From NCBI RefSeq assembly GCF_001683795.1, contig NZ_LIGX01000001.1, positions 83,419 to 147,418 on the forward strand: a stretch of DNA of 64,000 bases. The letters are read 5' to 3'. Shown here in pieces: positions 10,289 to 17,089 of the stretch; the first letter of the stretch is position 1; each line of letters opens with the position of its first letter. This DNA comes from Neoakkermansia glycaniphila (GTDB taxonomy: Bacteria > Verrucomicrobiota > Verrucomicrobiia > Verrucomicrobiales > Akkermansiaceae). The notes under the pieces were generated by a model. That model was not told the origin of the DNA. It made no database searches and saw nothing but the letters and a program-made list of their open reading frames with translations. The position numbers were made by a program, and so were the translations under genes.

Positions 10289-11068
10289 TTAGCGGGCAAA
10301 CAAAGCCTGCAGAGCCGATAAATCCTCGGCCGCCGGGCGGTCTGCAGCAGCAATCGCCTCGCGCTGCAAAGCGTTCAACTCCCGGATGCCCTTGCCAGCA
10401 AGAGCAAGCATGGCTGCCATCTCATCGGCCGTGAACACCGCTTCTTCCCCGGAACCTTGCACTTCGACGAACTGGCCGCCTTCCGTCATCACCACATTCA
10501 TATCCACATCTGCATCGCGGTCTTCCACATAGCAGAGATCCAGAAGAGGCGTACCTTCCAGCATGCCGACGGAAATAGCGGCAACGAGCTGCTTCATGGG
10601 CATTTCAGCCAATTTCCCTTCCGCTACAAGCTTGTTCAGCGCCATCGCGAGAGCAACCGACGCTCCGGAAATGGAAGCCGTCCTTGTACCGCCGTCAGCC
10701 TGCAGCACGTCGCAATCGATCCAGACCGTGCGCTGGCCGATCTTCGAAAGATCGACGGCGGCGCGCAAGGAGCGCCCGATCAGTCGCTGGATTTCCGAAG
10801 AACGCCCGTCCAGTTTACCGGAAGTAATATCGCGGCGCTTACGATCCAGCGTGGAATAGGGCAACATGGAATACTCGGCAGACAGCCAGCCGCCCTCAAC
10901 CTTCTGCACCTTCATCCAGCGGGGCACATCCTCCTCGATTGTCACCGCACAAATCACGCGTGTATTCCCGAACGATGCCAATACGGAGGCCGTCGCATTC
11001 GGGGCGATATGCGGAATAAAGGAGATGGGACGCAATTCGTCCGCCTGTCTGTGATCGTGACGGTTCAT
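10289..11068 (-). CDS. rph: Ribonuclease PH
   Basis: 259 aa. Phosphorolytic 3'-5' exoribonuclease that trims tRNA 3' ends after the CCA. Family features: ADELRPISF near the N-terminus, FGNTRVICAVTIEEDVPRW, the RNA-binding arginines in LDRKRRDITSGKLDGRSSEIQRLIGRSLRAAVDL, the phosphate-binding GGTRTASISG, and CYVEDRDADVDMNVVMT. The start at 11068 (MNRHDHRQADELRP) fits the family. An ATG at 11092 would add eight residues. Confidence 0.95.
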   Translation of the reverse strand: MNRHDHRQADELRPISFIPHIAPNATASVLASFGNTRVICAVTIEEDVPRWMKVQKVEGGWLSAEYSMLPYSTLDRKRRDITSGKLDGRSSEIQRLIGRSLRAAVDLSKIGQRTVWIDCDVLQADGGTRTASISGASVALAMALNKLVAEGKLAEMPMKQLVAAISVGMLEGTPLLDLCYVEDRDADVDMNVVMTEGGQFVEVQGSGEEAVFTADEMAAMLALAGKGIRELNALQREAIAAADRPAAEDLSALQALFAR

Positions 11069-11176
11069 GCCGTTAGAATGCCCTGTTTCCACGAATTTGA
11101 CAAGGCAAAAGGCAACGGGTTGTCAAGGAAATCTTCACATTGAACAAACCGAACACCGGTTACATGCCGTTCTCGG

Positions 11177-11379
11177 AAAAAAAGCTGCGCCACCTCTACC
11201 CAGAGGTGGCGCAGCTCTCTCTCTATGTAACTTCCATTTACCTGTGGAAGAGGGGGATGCCTTGCTCCTTCGCGGCACGACAGGAATTGCAAGCGCATGA
11301 AGCAGATGTTGCCCCGGCGAAGTAAAAACGTCAACAGAACAACAATTGAACCATTGGGATATTTTGCCCATCCGGAACA
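11177..11379 (-). ncRNA. Candidate small RNA 1 (conserved block plus terminator hairpin)
   Basis: Inference from structure. Reading leftward from inverted-repeat segment 1, this stretch carries a block (11217-11266) nearly identical to 11727-11777, including a small hairpin (CTTCCA / TGGAAG), and ends in a perfect terminator at 11184-11215 followed by seven U. A leftward -10 (TATTCT, 11386-11391) stands just outside the inverted repeat. Its current -35 slot is ATGTCA, a poor match, whereas the opposite end of the segment carries a perfect TTGACA that inversion would bring into register. A leftward frame of 114 codons crosses the block but lacks protein-like sequence. Confidence 0.5.
11184..11215 (-). 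terminator. Strong leftward terminator
   Basis: A perfect 14-bp stem (GCTGCGCCACCTCT / AGAGGTGGCGCAGC) with loop ACCC, followed on the minus strand by seven T (11177-11183). It would stop leftward transcription before rph. Confidence 0.85.
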
Positions 11380-11390
11380 AAACCTAGAAT

Positions 11391-11580
11391 ACGGATTATC
11401 AATCCGCATGACATACCCATTTCACATTCGTCAGACATTCAGCGTCTTGATGCACTTATGAATAGATATACCGTGAAGGCATCATGCACACAGATCAACC
11501 ATGTAGCAACAGGAAGCATAAAAAATGAAGAAGTTGTATATTTCAGGATTTTATTATTGACAAACGGATTGATAATCCGT
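11391..11580. repeat. Inverted-repeat-bounded segment 1 (putative invertible promoter)
   Basis: ACGGATTATCAATCCG at 11391-11406 is the exact reverse complement of 11565-11580, enclosing about 160 bp of AT-rich sequence. At the right edge, TTGACA (11557-11562) lies inside the segment, exactly 17 bp from the position outside the repeat. In the present orientation this faces TTAATT, a poor -10. If inverted, TTGACA would sit 17 bp from the leftward TATTCT. Orientation therefore looks OFF for RNA 1. No recombinase gene is in the window. Confidence 0.6.
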
Positions 11581-11697
11581 TAATTTTCATTAATCAGCAC
11601 ATCATAAATAATTATTTCACATCCTTTTTTCCTCTCTTTTTCAGCCCTTTTCTCCGCCACAAAAAATACCATCATCCGTTCTTCCTCTCCAACAAGA

Positions 11698-11850
11698 AGT
11701 GCCACCCCCTTACGGAGGTGGCACTACTCTCTCTATGTAACTTCCATTTACCTGATGGAAGAGGGGGATGCCTTGCTGCCTTCTCGACAGGACAGGATAC
11801 GCAAGCACAATAAATTCCACTTGTTGGCGTTCAGCTTTCAGATTTGGAAC
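11698..11850 (-). ncRNA. Candidate small RNA 2 (paralogue of RNA 1)
   Basis: Leftward from the promoter at 11857-11885. It carries the same conserved block as RNA 1 (28 identical bases at 11727-11754, then near-identity to 11777) and ends in a hairpin (AGTGCCACC / GGTGGCACT, 11698-11725) equivalent in position to the RNA 1 terminator, but without a clean U-tract. The only short start in the shared block gives a four-codon frame. Function unknown; an RNA product is inferred from the conserved structure and promoter. Confidence 0.5.
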
Positions 11851-11856
11851 GGCATT

Positions 11857-11885
11857 ATTCTACGGTTTTTAAATCCGTACGTCAA
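11857..11885 (-). promoter_or_regulatory. Leftward sigma70-type promoter straddling an inverted repeat
   Basis: On the minus strand: TTGACG (11885-11880), a 17-bp spacer that is the inverted-repeat sequence, then TAGAAT (11862-11857). The -35 is inside the invertible segment and the -10 outside, so inversion would remove the -35 (the other end offers only AAAATA). Confidence 0.6.
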
Positions 11886-12050
11886 CCCTCAAATGAACAT
11901 CTATCATTTATTAGTTACTATAAGCGCGTTACGTGGAATGAAAAAATATTATTGCACAGCGAAAACGGCTTTTGTGTACATGTACAAAAATACAATCATT
12001 TTAGTATTAATTAAATAAACATAAATGAAAATAAACGGATTTAAAATCCG
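11862..12050. repeat. Inverted-repeat-bounded segment 2 (putative invertible promoter)
   Basis: ACGGTTTTTAAATCCG (from 11862) and ACGGATTTAAAATCCG (12035-12050) are inverted copies with one mismatch. The segment is 189 bp, almost exactly the size of segment 1, yet the interior sequence is unrelated by eye and strongly AT-rich. The left end contributes the -35 of the promoter above, so this copy appears to be ON for RNA 2. Between the segments (11581-11697) and between rph and RNA 1 (11069-11176) I see no gene. Confidence 0.6.
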
Positions 12051-12177
12051 CTTCTTATACTATACCGATTGCTGTTTCTCCTTATTTCAAAATTACCATT
12101 TTTTCGCATCTTTTCCCAGATTTTTTACAATTAATTTTCATATAAACAATTTTGCATCATTTTGTCATATTAATTGC

Positions 12178-12212
12178 AAAAAAAGAGCCCCGGATCATTC
12201 CGGGGCTCTTTT
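12178..12212. terminator. Bidirectional terminator after hpf
   Basis: A perfect 13-bp stem (AAAAGAGCCCCGG / CCGGGGCTCTTTT) with loop ATCATT. Seven U follow on the minus strand. It ends the leftward hpf transcript and would also stop anything entering from the left. Confidence 0.88.
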
Positions 12213-12233
12213 CAAATACCGTACAATCGATGA

Positions 12234-12815
12234 TTACAAGGATGCACCGAGCTCAATAATGGAGTAATCTCCATTCGGCAAACGGTACACGATCTGCAAA
12301 ACATCGCGGCGGGCATTGCGGTACAGCACGAAAGGCTTGTCCGACATTTCCAGTGCCATAATGGCATCTTCCTTGTACATGGTGACAAGTTCGTAGCCTT
12401 CGCGGTGTATGGTGATCGGCTTCGGATCTTCCGTTGCACCTTCTTCGTAATCAAGCACATCTTCCCCATACACCTGAGCTTCCAGATGGCGGATGGATTC
12501 TGCGCGATGCGGGCGGAACCTCTTCATCAGACGCGTCTTGTGCTTACGCATGCGGCGCATGATCTTGGTTACCGTTTCGTCAATGGCCGCATAGAGATCG
12601 ACACCGACGGTGGAAGCTTCAATCGTGATATGATCGGAGCAGAAAAGGATGATTTCACAAATTTGTCGGTCTTTCTGCACGTCCACAATCACTCGTGCTT
12701 CAATGATCTTGGGGTAGTCGATATGGATTGCCTCAATTTTTTTGACCGCGAATTCGCGGATCGCCTCGGTCACTTCTACATGACGCCCCGTTACCGTAAT
12801 ATCTGCTTTTTGCAT
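12234..12815 (-). CDS. hpf: Ribosome hibernation promoting factor, long form
   Basis: 193 aa, the length of long-form HPF, which dimerises 70S ribosomes into inactive 100S particles. The N-terminal S30AE domain (about residues 1-100) binds at the decoding site and begins MQKADITVTGRHVEVTEAIR, followed by the basic helix region RRMRKHKTRLMKRF. The C-terminal dimerisation domain (about 135-190) has the family phrase ALEMSDKPFVLYRNARRDVLQIVYRLPNGDYSIIE. A good Shine-Dalgarno (AGAGG) sits ahead of the ATG at 12815. It is monocistronic with its own promoter and terminator. Confidence 0.95.
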   Translation of the reverse strand: MQKADITVTGRHVEVTEAIREFAVKKIEAIHIDYPKIIEARVIVDVQKDRQICEIILFCSDHITIEASTVGVDLYAAIDETVTKIMRRMRKHKTRLMKRFRPHRAESIRHLEAQVYGEDVLDYEEGATEDPKPITIHREGYELVTMYKEDAIMALEMSDKPFVLYRNARRDVLQIVYRLPNGDYSIIELGASL

Positions 12816-12873
12816 GGTACTTACCTCTTTCTATTTTTGGGTTATTGCGAATTCATGTTTTTTCGCACTGTTA

Positions 12874-12903
12874 ATAATACACCTGAAACCTCTGTATTGT
12901 CGA
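12874..12903 (-). promoter_or_regulatory. Likely hpf promoter
   Basis: Minus strand TCGACA (12903-12898), 18-bp spacer, TATTAT (12879-12874), about 60 bp upstream of the hpf ATG. Confidence 0.5.
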
Positions 12904-13088
12904 GCTTTCTTGAAAAAAAGACACAAAAAGATAGCCTTTCGGAAAAGAATCCATCCAAACAACGCAAACTTTCACCCTACCGCACCCCCATGAGCCCAGG
13001 CAGGTGGTCACGCCATTCTGGAGCCGCACGACACACAAGTACATTCACTGCGTGGTTCTATTACCATTTCTGCTACACGCAAGCATGC

Positions 13089-13123
13089 AAAACGGCTGCC
13101 TTCCCCATGGAAAGGCAGCCGTT
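13089..13123 (-). terminator. Terminator of the truncated LamG/PEP-CTERM gene
   Basis: AACGGCTGCCTT (13091-13102) pairs perfectly with AAGGCAGCCGTT (13112-13123), followed leftward by a short T run. Between it and the hpf promoter (12904-13088) I see nothing gene-like. Confidence 0.7.
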
Positions 13124-13141
13124 CCGAATCCGTTTGTCCTC

Positions 13142-13608
13142 TTACGCCATGCGGCGGCGGCGCAGCATCAGGCCAGCCAGGGACAACAGGCCCAGAGTTG
13201 CCGTTGCAGGCTCGGGAACAGCGGCATTTTCCGCCTTGATGGCATCGGATACACGTCCCTTAGCCAAATAGCCTACCTGATCCTTCGTCAAAGCTCCGGA
13301 GAACAACGCCACCTCATCGTACATGGCTGTCGGCTTGCTACCCGAATCTCCGTTTCCAAGGGTGAACTGCGTCACATCCGCATTGGCAATCGGTGTGCCG
13401 GTCCATTGTCCGGCCTGTTCGCCGTTCAGGAACAGAGTGGCTACTCCGTTCTGGTAGGTCAAGGCCATGTGGTTCCATACGTTCTGCGTAATCGGCGCCG
13501 TCGATTCCCCTCCATTGCCGATCAGGCCATTGCCGTACACGTTGTATTTATTGTTGCCGCCGGATTGCACATACAGATAATTGGTGTAACGCGCCATGAG
13601 GGTTTGGA
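13142..13608 (-). pseudogene. 3' remnant of a LamG-domain PEP-CTERM surface protein, cut by the prophage
   Basis: The last ~155 codons of a leftward gene. They encode the end of a LamG/concanavalin-like domain (YLYVQSGGNNKYNVYGNG, WNHMALTYQNGVATLFLNGEQ, MYDEVALFSGALTKDQVGYL), then a C-terminal sorting tail: VPEPATATLGLLSLAGLML followed by RRRRMA, the classic PEP-CTERM signal recognised by exosortase. The frame runs without a start into the prophage terminal repeat at 13608/13609, so the 5' part is gone. Its stop and terminator are intact. The missing N-terminal part is not found beside the right prophage end. Confidence 0.88.
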
Positions 13609-13631
13609 TGCGTTTGACATGTAGTTTGGAT
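13609..13631 (+). repeat. Left terminal inverted repeat of the prophage
   Basis: Matches the reverse complement of 43815-43837 at 20 of 23 positions. Core TTGACATGTAGTT is identical; each end begins with TG, as in Mu-type transposons. Confidence 0.8.
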
Positions 13632-13650
13632 GTCGAGGCATTCATGGATG

Positions 13651-13682
13651 AAAAAGGCACGTCCCGTGCATGGGGCGTGCCT
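13651..13682 (-). terminator. Terminator of the late phage transcript
   Basis: AGGCACG pairs with CGTGCCT, with an inner CCC/GGG pairing, followed leftward by five T. It lies between the last tail gene and the left phage end. The loop contains GTGCATGG, a motif repeated in other phage hairpins. Confidence 0.75.
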
Positions 13683-13718
13683 GTGTTGTGCATGGGGGAT
13701 GCACGGGGGATGCACGGG

Positions 13719-14684
13719 TTATCCGGTGTAGTCGACGGAGGTGTGGAGGGCGTAGGTCCAGGTGAGGGGGTCGAGGCTGGCGGTGGTGGTGATGGTGTGG
13801 CGCGGGTCGATGGCTTGCCAGCGGAGGATGACGGTGTCGTAGGTGGCGACGGCCGATGGGGCGAAGGCGGGGAGGATGATGTGTTCGCCGCTGTAGTGCT
13901 GGGTGGAGGCGATGCCGTCGATGTCCGCAATGTGGATGGCGGTTGATGGGAGGGTTGGGTCGAGGTCGGGGATGCCGATGTGTTCGCCTCCGAGGGGGCG
14001 CCATGGTTGGGTGCCGTCTGCATCCCAGGGGCCATCCATGAGTTCGCAGACTTTGCCGAAGCCTTCGACGGCGTGCTGGAGGACGAGGAAGAGGCGGCCG
14101 CAGGTGATGCAGGCCCAGAGGCAGTAGGTGACGCCGTTTTGCCCGGTGTAGCCGTCCGGGTTGTACCAGGGGAGGGCCCATGTGTCGGCCATGATCCAGG
14201 GGAGGTCGCCGCGCCATTGTCCGTTGTGGCGGAGGTAGGCGTCGCGTTCGTAGAGGTCGCCGGGGACGAGGGTGCAGCCGCGGTAGGTGCCGGGGCTGAC
14301 GTCCGAGGCGGTGGGGCCATCCAGTTCGGCACGGAGGATGCCGGGTTCTTCTTCCATGAGGTCGGGGATGGTGTGGTCGGGTGGCGGAGGCGGTTCCGGG
14401 AAGGCGATGTCGGTGATGCGGAGGTGGAGTTTGCCGCGCCAGTAGGCTCCGTGGAGGTAGCGGGAGGGTGCGGGGGTGTAGGTGCCGTTGCTGTTGTTGT
14501 GGTAGAGGGGGCATTCATCCATGACGATCCAGGCTTCGGGGTCGTCGATCTGGTCGATGCTGCCCCATGACGGAGGGAGGAGGATGCCGCCGAGGTGGTG
14601 CTGGGTGGCGGTGATGCCGTCGATGTCCGCGATGTGGATGGCGCGGTGTTGTTCGGTTTCGAGGAGGTCGGGGATGTCGCTCAT
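13719..14684 (-). CDS. Phage tail-tip or receptor-binding protein, hypothetical
   Basis: 321 aa, the last gene of the late operon. ATGA overlap with the upstream gene fixes the start at 14684 (MSDIPDLLETE). Two copies of an IPDL...AIHIADIDGI-(T/A)-(A/S)-TQH element, near residues 1-30 and 230-255, suggest an internal duplication of a small domain. The middle is rich in Trp, Tyr, Pro and Gly (RHNGQWRGDLPWIMADTWALPWYNP), a composition common in tail-tip and adhesin domains. No known family recognised. Position next to the tail hub and phage end supports a host-contact role. Confidence 0.6.
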   Translation of the reverse strand: MSDIPDLLETEQHRAIHIADIDGITATQHHLGGILLPPSWGSIDQIDDPEAWIVMDECPLYHNNSNGTYTPAPSRYLHGAYWRGKLHLRITDIAFPEPPPPPDHTIPDLMEEEPGILRAELDGPTASDVSPGTYRGCTLVPGDLYERDAYLRHNGQWRGDLPWIMADTWALPWYNPDGYTGQNGVTYCLWACITCGRLFLVLQHAVEGFGKVCELMDGPWDADGTQPWRPLGGEHIGIPDLDPTLPSTAIHIADIDGIASTQHYSGEHIILPAFAPSAVATYDTVILRWQAIDPRHTITTTASLDPLTWTYALHTSVDYTG

Positions 14685-17089
14685 TTCGGTTTCTTTTTGA
14701 GGGTCCACATCCAGCCGAGTGTGTTGTTTTTTTCGAGGACGTGGTAGTAGCCGTATTTCTGGCCGTCCGGGAGGAGGACGGGTTCGAGTTTCTGGGGCCG
14801 CGCACTGTCCGGCAGGGGGAGTTCTCCGCCATTCATCCACCATTGGCCGTTTTCGACGTAGACTTCGAAGGGTTTACGCCGTTCTCCGCCGCTGCTGCCG
14901 GTGTTGAGGGGCTGGAAGATGGGGGCGACGGGGTTGTCTTCTTTTTCGGTTTTGTCTGCGCCACCGCTTCCGCCGCTGTTTCCGGAAGAGGGTTGCTGGG
15001 CGGGGTCGAGGGCGGTGTCGCTGACGAGGGTTTGGTCTCGGAGGTCGGCGACGCGGTTGCGGTTGGTGTATTCATCGAAGTTGTAGGCGGCCCGAGTGCC
15101 GAGGGTGAGGGTGCAGTGTCCGGTTTTGAGGTCCCAGGAGACGTGTTGGACGGTGGTGTCCATGGTGTCCCACGGGGCGTATCCGGAGCCGGTGATGCGG
15201 ATGCGGTGGCCGGGGAGTTGCCAGGGGGTGGGCCAGAGGATGGGGCCGAGGCTGCCGTCGTACTGGAGGGCTCGCGTTTTGTCCCAGTAGTTGCGGATGA
15301 GGTCGGCCGGGATGTCGCTTTCGATTTCTTGCACTTTGTCGTGCGGGGTGAAGAAGATGCTTTCGTTTTCGCGGGCGGCGAGTTTGAGGGTGTAGATGCC
15401 GGGGGCGTAGGTGTGGGCGATTTGCTGTTGGGGTGCCCATTGCCGGGAGGCGGGGTGGACGGTGGCTGTGCCCTGGTTGATGCGGCCGGGGTCCATGGTG
15501 TAGGTGACGTGGCCGTCTCCCCAGAGGATGAAGCCGAGGGCGTCGAACCATTCGGTGGAGAGGGTGAGGAGGCCGCCTTCCGGTAGGTGGACGATGTAGT
15601 AGCGGTATTCGTATTTGCCGTGTTCTTTTTCTTCTTCCGGCGTCGAGTTTTGTTCCCATGCTTCGGGATCGGCGGCAGGGTCCCCGGAGGCGTCGCCGTA
15701 GTCGCCGCCGATGTAGCGTTTGTTGCCGGAGAGGTTGATGGCGATGACCCGGTAGGCGAGGGAGCGGGTGATGACTTTGCCGGCGCCGTCGGTGCCGTCG
15801 CCGCTGAAGAATTCGCGTACGCTGGCTTTGCGGGGGGCATCCGGGGTGCAGCAGACGCGTTGTTCGATGTTGGCGTAGCACCAGCGGATGCTGGGGAATT
15901 TGCGGGTGATGCTGCCGAGGATGAGTTCGTATTTCTGGCCGTCGATTTTGTAGTTGGCGGGCAGTATCCATGTTTCGACGCCGGTTTCGGGGTTTTCTTC
16001 GTGGAATTCGTCGGGCTGGCCTTCGTAGGTGATGTTGCACCATGTGGAGAATTTGACGTGGTCTTTGACCTGGGCGAGGAAGGGGAAGTGGTGTTTCCAG
16101 TATTTGTAGGCGGCCGTGTTTTTCGTCCATTCGTTTTCTTTGCCGTTGGGGTTGGCTTTCGGGAAGGGGATGCCTTTGAGTTCCATGACTTGGCGGGCGG
16201 CGGCGGCGGTGGCTGCATCCACGGGGCCGGAGGTTTCGGCCTTGCCGGGTTTGGAGAGTTCTTCGGCTTCTTCCTCTTCGCTCTTCTCCACAGTCTTTGT
16301 CCGAGTCACAGAGGGCAATGTGTAGACGAAGGCGTCCGGGACGTTGAGGTCGCCGCCTTCGGGGATGATTTTGACGATGGTTCCATCCGGGGCTTTGAGC
16401 GCAACCACCGGCGGCACAAGGTCGTGGCGGGGGGTGAGGTCGATGCCGCCCATGGCGCAGGTGCCGTAGGGGATGTCGATGACGGGGAGGTCGAGGCTGT
16501 CTGCGATGACGAGGCGGGGGTGCGTGCCGCCGTAGTCCATCCAGGAGACGAGGCCGGGGCACCAGCGGGACATGGCTTCAATCATCTGAGCGCAGGTGTT
16601 GGATCCGTTGGTGCCGATGGCTCCCGTGGTGCCTTTGGCGAGGATGTCGATGGTGGCGGGCATGTTCCGTGCGGGGCCTGCGGTGGCCTGGTCGAGGGCG
16701 GTGGCGAGGTCGGCACAGGCGCGGGCGGTGGTGGCGGTTTGGCCGATCTGGAGGTGGCGGCCATCCGACCGGGAGGGGTCGGCAGGCGGAGGCTGGTAGA
16801 TGGAGCGGCCGAGGAGGTCGTAGGGGTCGGTCATTTCGACGGCGTAGTGGATGCTGCCGGCGGAGATTTTCGGCTGGGCTTTTTTGACGTATCCCAAAAA
16901 GACGAGGTCAGTACCCCGGTAGAGGCGTACCCAGTGGCCGTATTGCCATGGGACGGGGATGTCGGCGAGGTTATCCATCGCCCAGGCCATGCTGCAGGTT
17001 CCGGCGGCGAGGCTGGCGTAGGTGATGGTGCATTCGGTGAGTTTGTCCGGGCCAATGGCGGCGAGGTCGTAGCGGTGTTCGGTGGTCAT
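14681..17089 (-). CDS. Large tail protein (putative hub/tip)
   Basis: 802 aa. Follows the tape measure gene with a 4-base ATGA overlap, the position of distal-tail/hub proteins in siphoviruses. The N-terminal ~170 residues (WVRLYRGTDLVFLGYVKKAQPKISAGSIHYAVEMTDPYDLLGR) look like the beta-rich hub domain that opens gp27/Dit-Tal-type proteins. The middle has a Lys/Glu-rich linker (EKSEEEEAEELSKPGK), and near residues 705-725 there is a Gly/Ser linker before a C-terminal domain (FEVYVENGQWWMNGGELPLPD). Assignment rests on position and composition more than on a recognised family. Confidence 0.62.
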   Translation of the reverse strand: MTTEHRYDLAAIGPDKLTECTITYASLAAGTCSMAWAMDNLADIPVPWQYGHWVRLYRGTDLVFLGYVKKAQPKISAGSIHYAVEMTDPYDLLGRSIYQPPPADPSRSDGRHLQIGQTATTARACADLATALDQATAGPARNMPATIDILAKGTTGAIGTNGSNTCAQMIEAMSRWCPGLVSWMDYGGTHPRLVIADSLDLPVIDIPYGTCAMGGIDLTPRHDLVPPVVALKAPDGTIVKIIPEGGDLNVPDAFVYTLPSVTRTKTVEKSEEEEAEELSKPGKAETSGPVDAATAAAARQVMELKGIPFPKANPNGKENEWTKNTAAYKYWKHHFPFLAQVKDHVKFSTWCNITYEGQPDEFHEENPETGVETWILPANYKIDGQKYELILGSITRKFPSIRWCYANIEQRVCCTPDAPRKASVREFFSGDGTDGAGKVITRSLAYRVIAINLSGNKRYIGGDYGDASGDPAADPEAWEQNSTPEEEKEHGKYEYRYYIVHLPEGGLLTLSTEWFDALGFILWGDGHVTYTMDPGRINQGTATVHPASRQWAPQQQIAHTYAPGIYTLKLAARENESIFFTPHDKVQEIESDIPADLIRNYWDKTRALQYDGSLGPILWPTPWQLPGHRIRITGSGYAPWDTMDTTVQHVSWDLKTGHCTLTLGTRAAYNFDEYTNRNRVADLRDQTLVSDTALDPAQQPSSGNSGGSGGADKTEKEDNPVAPIFQPLNTGSSGGERRKPFEVYVENGQWWMNGGELPLPDSARPQKLEPVLLPDGQKYGYYHVLEKNNTLGWMWTLKKKPK

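Noticed and set aside
11065..11409. A 114-codon leftward frame through candidate RNA 1
   Set aside because: It crosses the terminator hairpin and a repeat block whose second copy is in a different frame with stops, so it is not conserved as protein.
13142..14518. A 458-codon leftward frame joining the LamG end to tail sequence
   Set aside because: The upstream part is a Pro/Thr/Ser-rich shadow of the tail gene; only the part left of 13608 is LamG and host.
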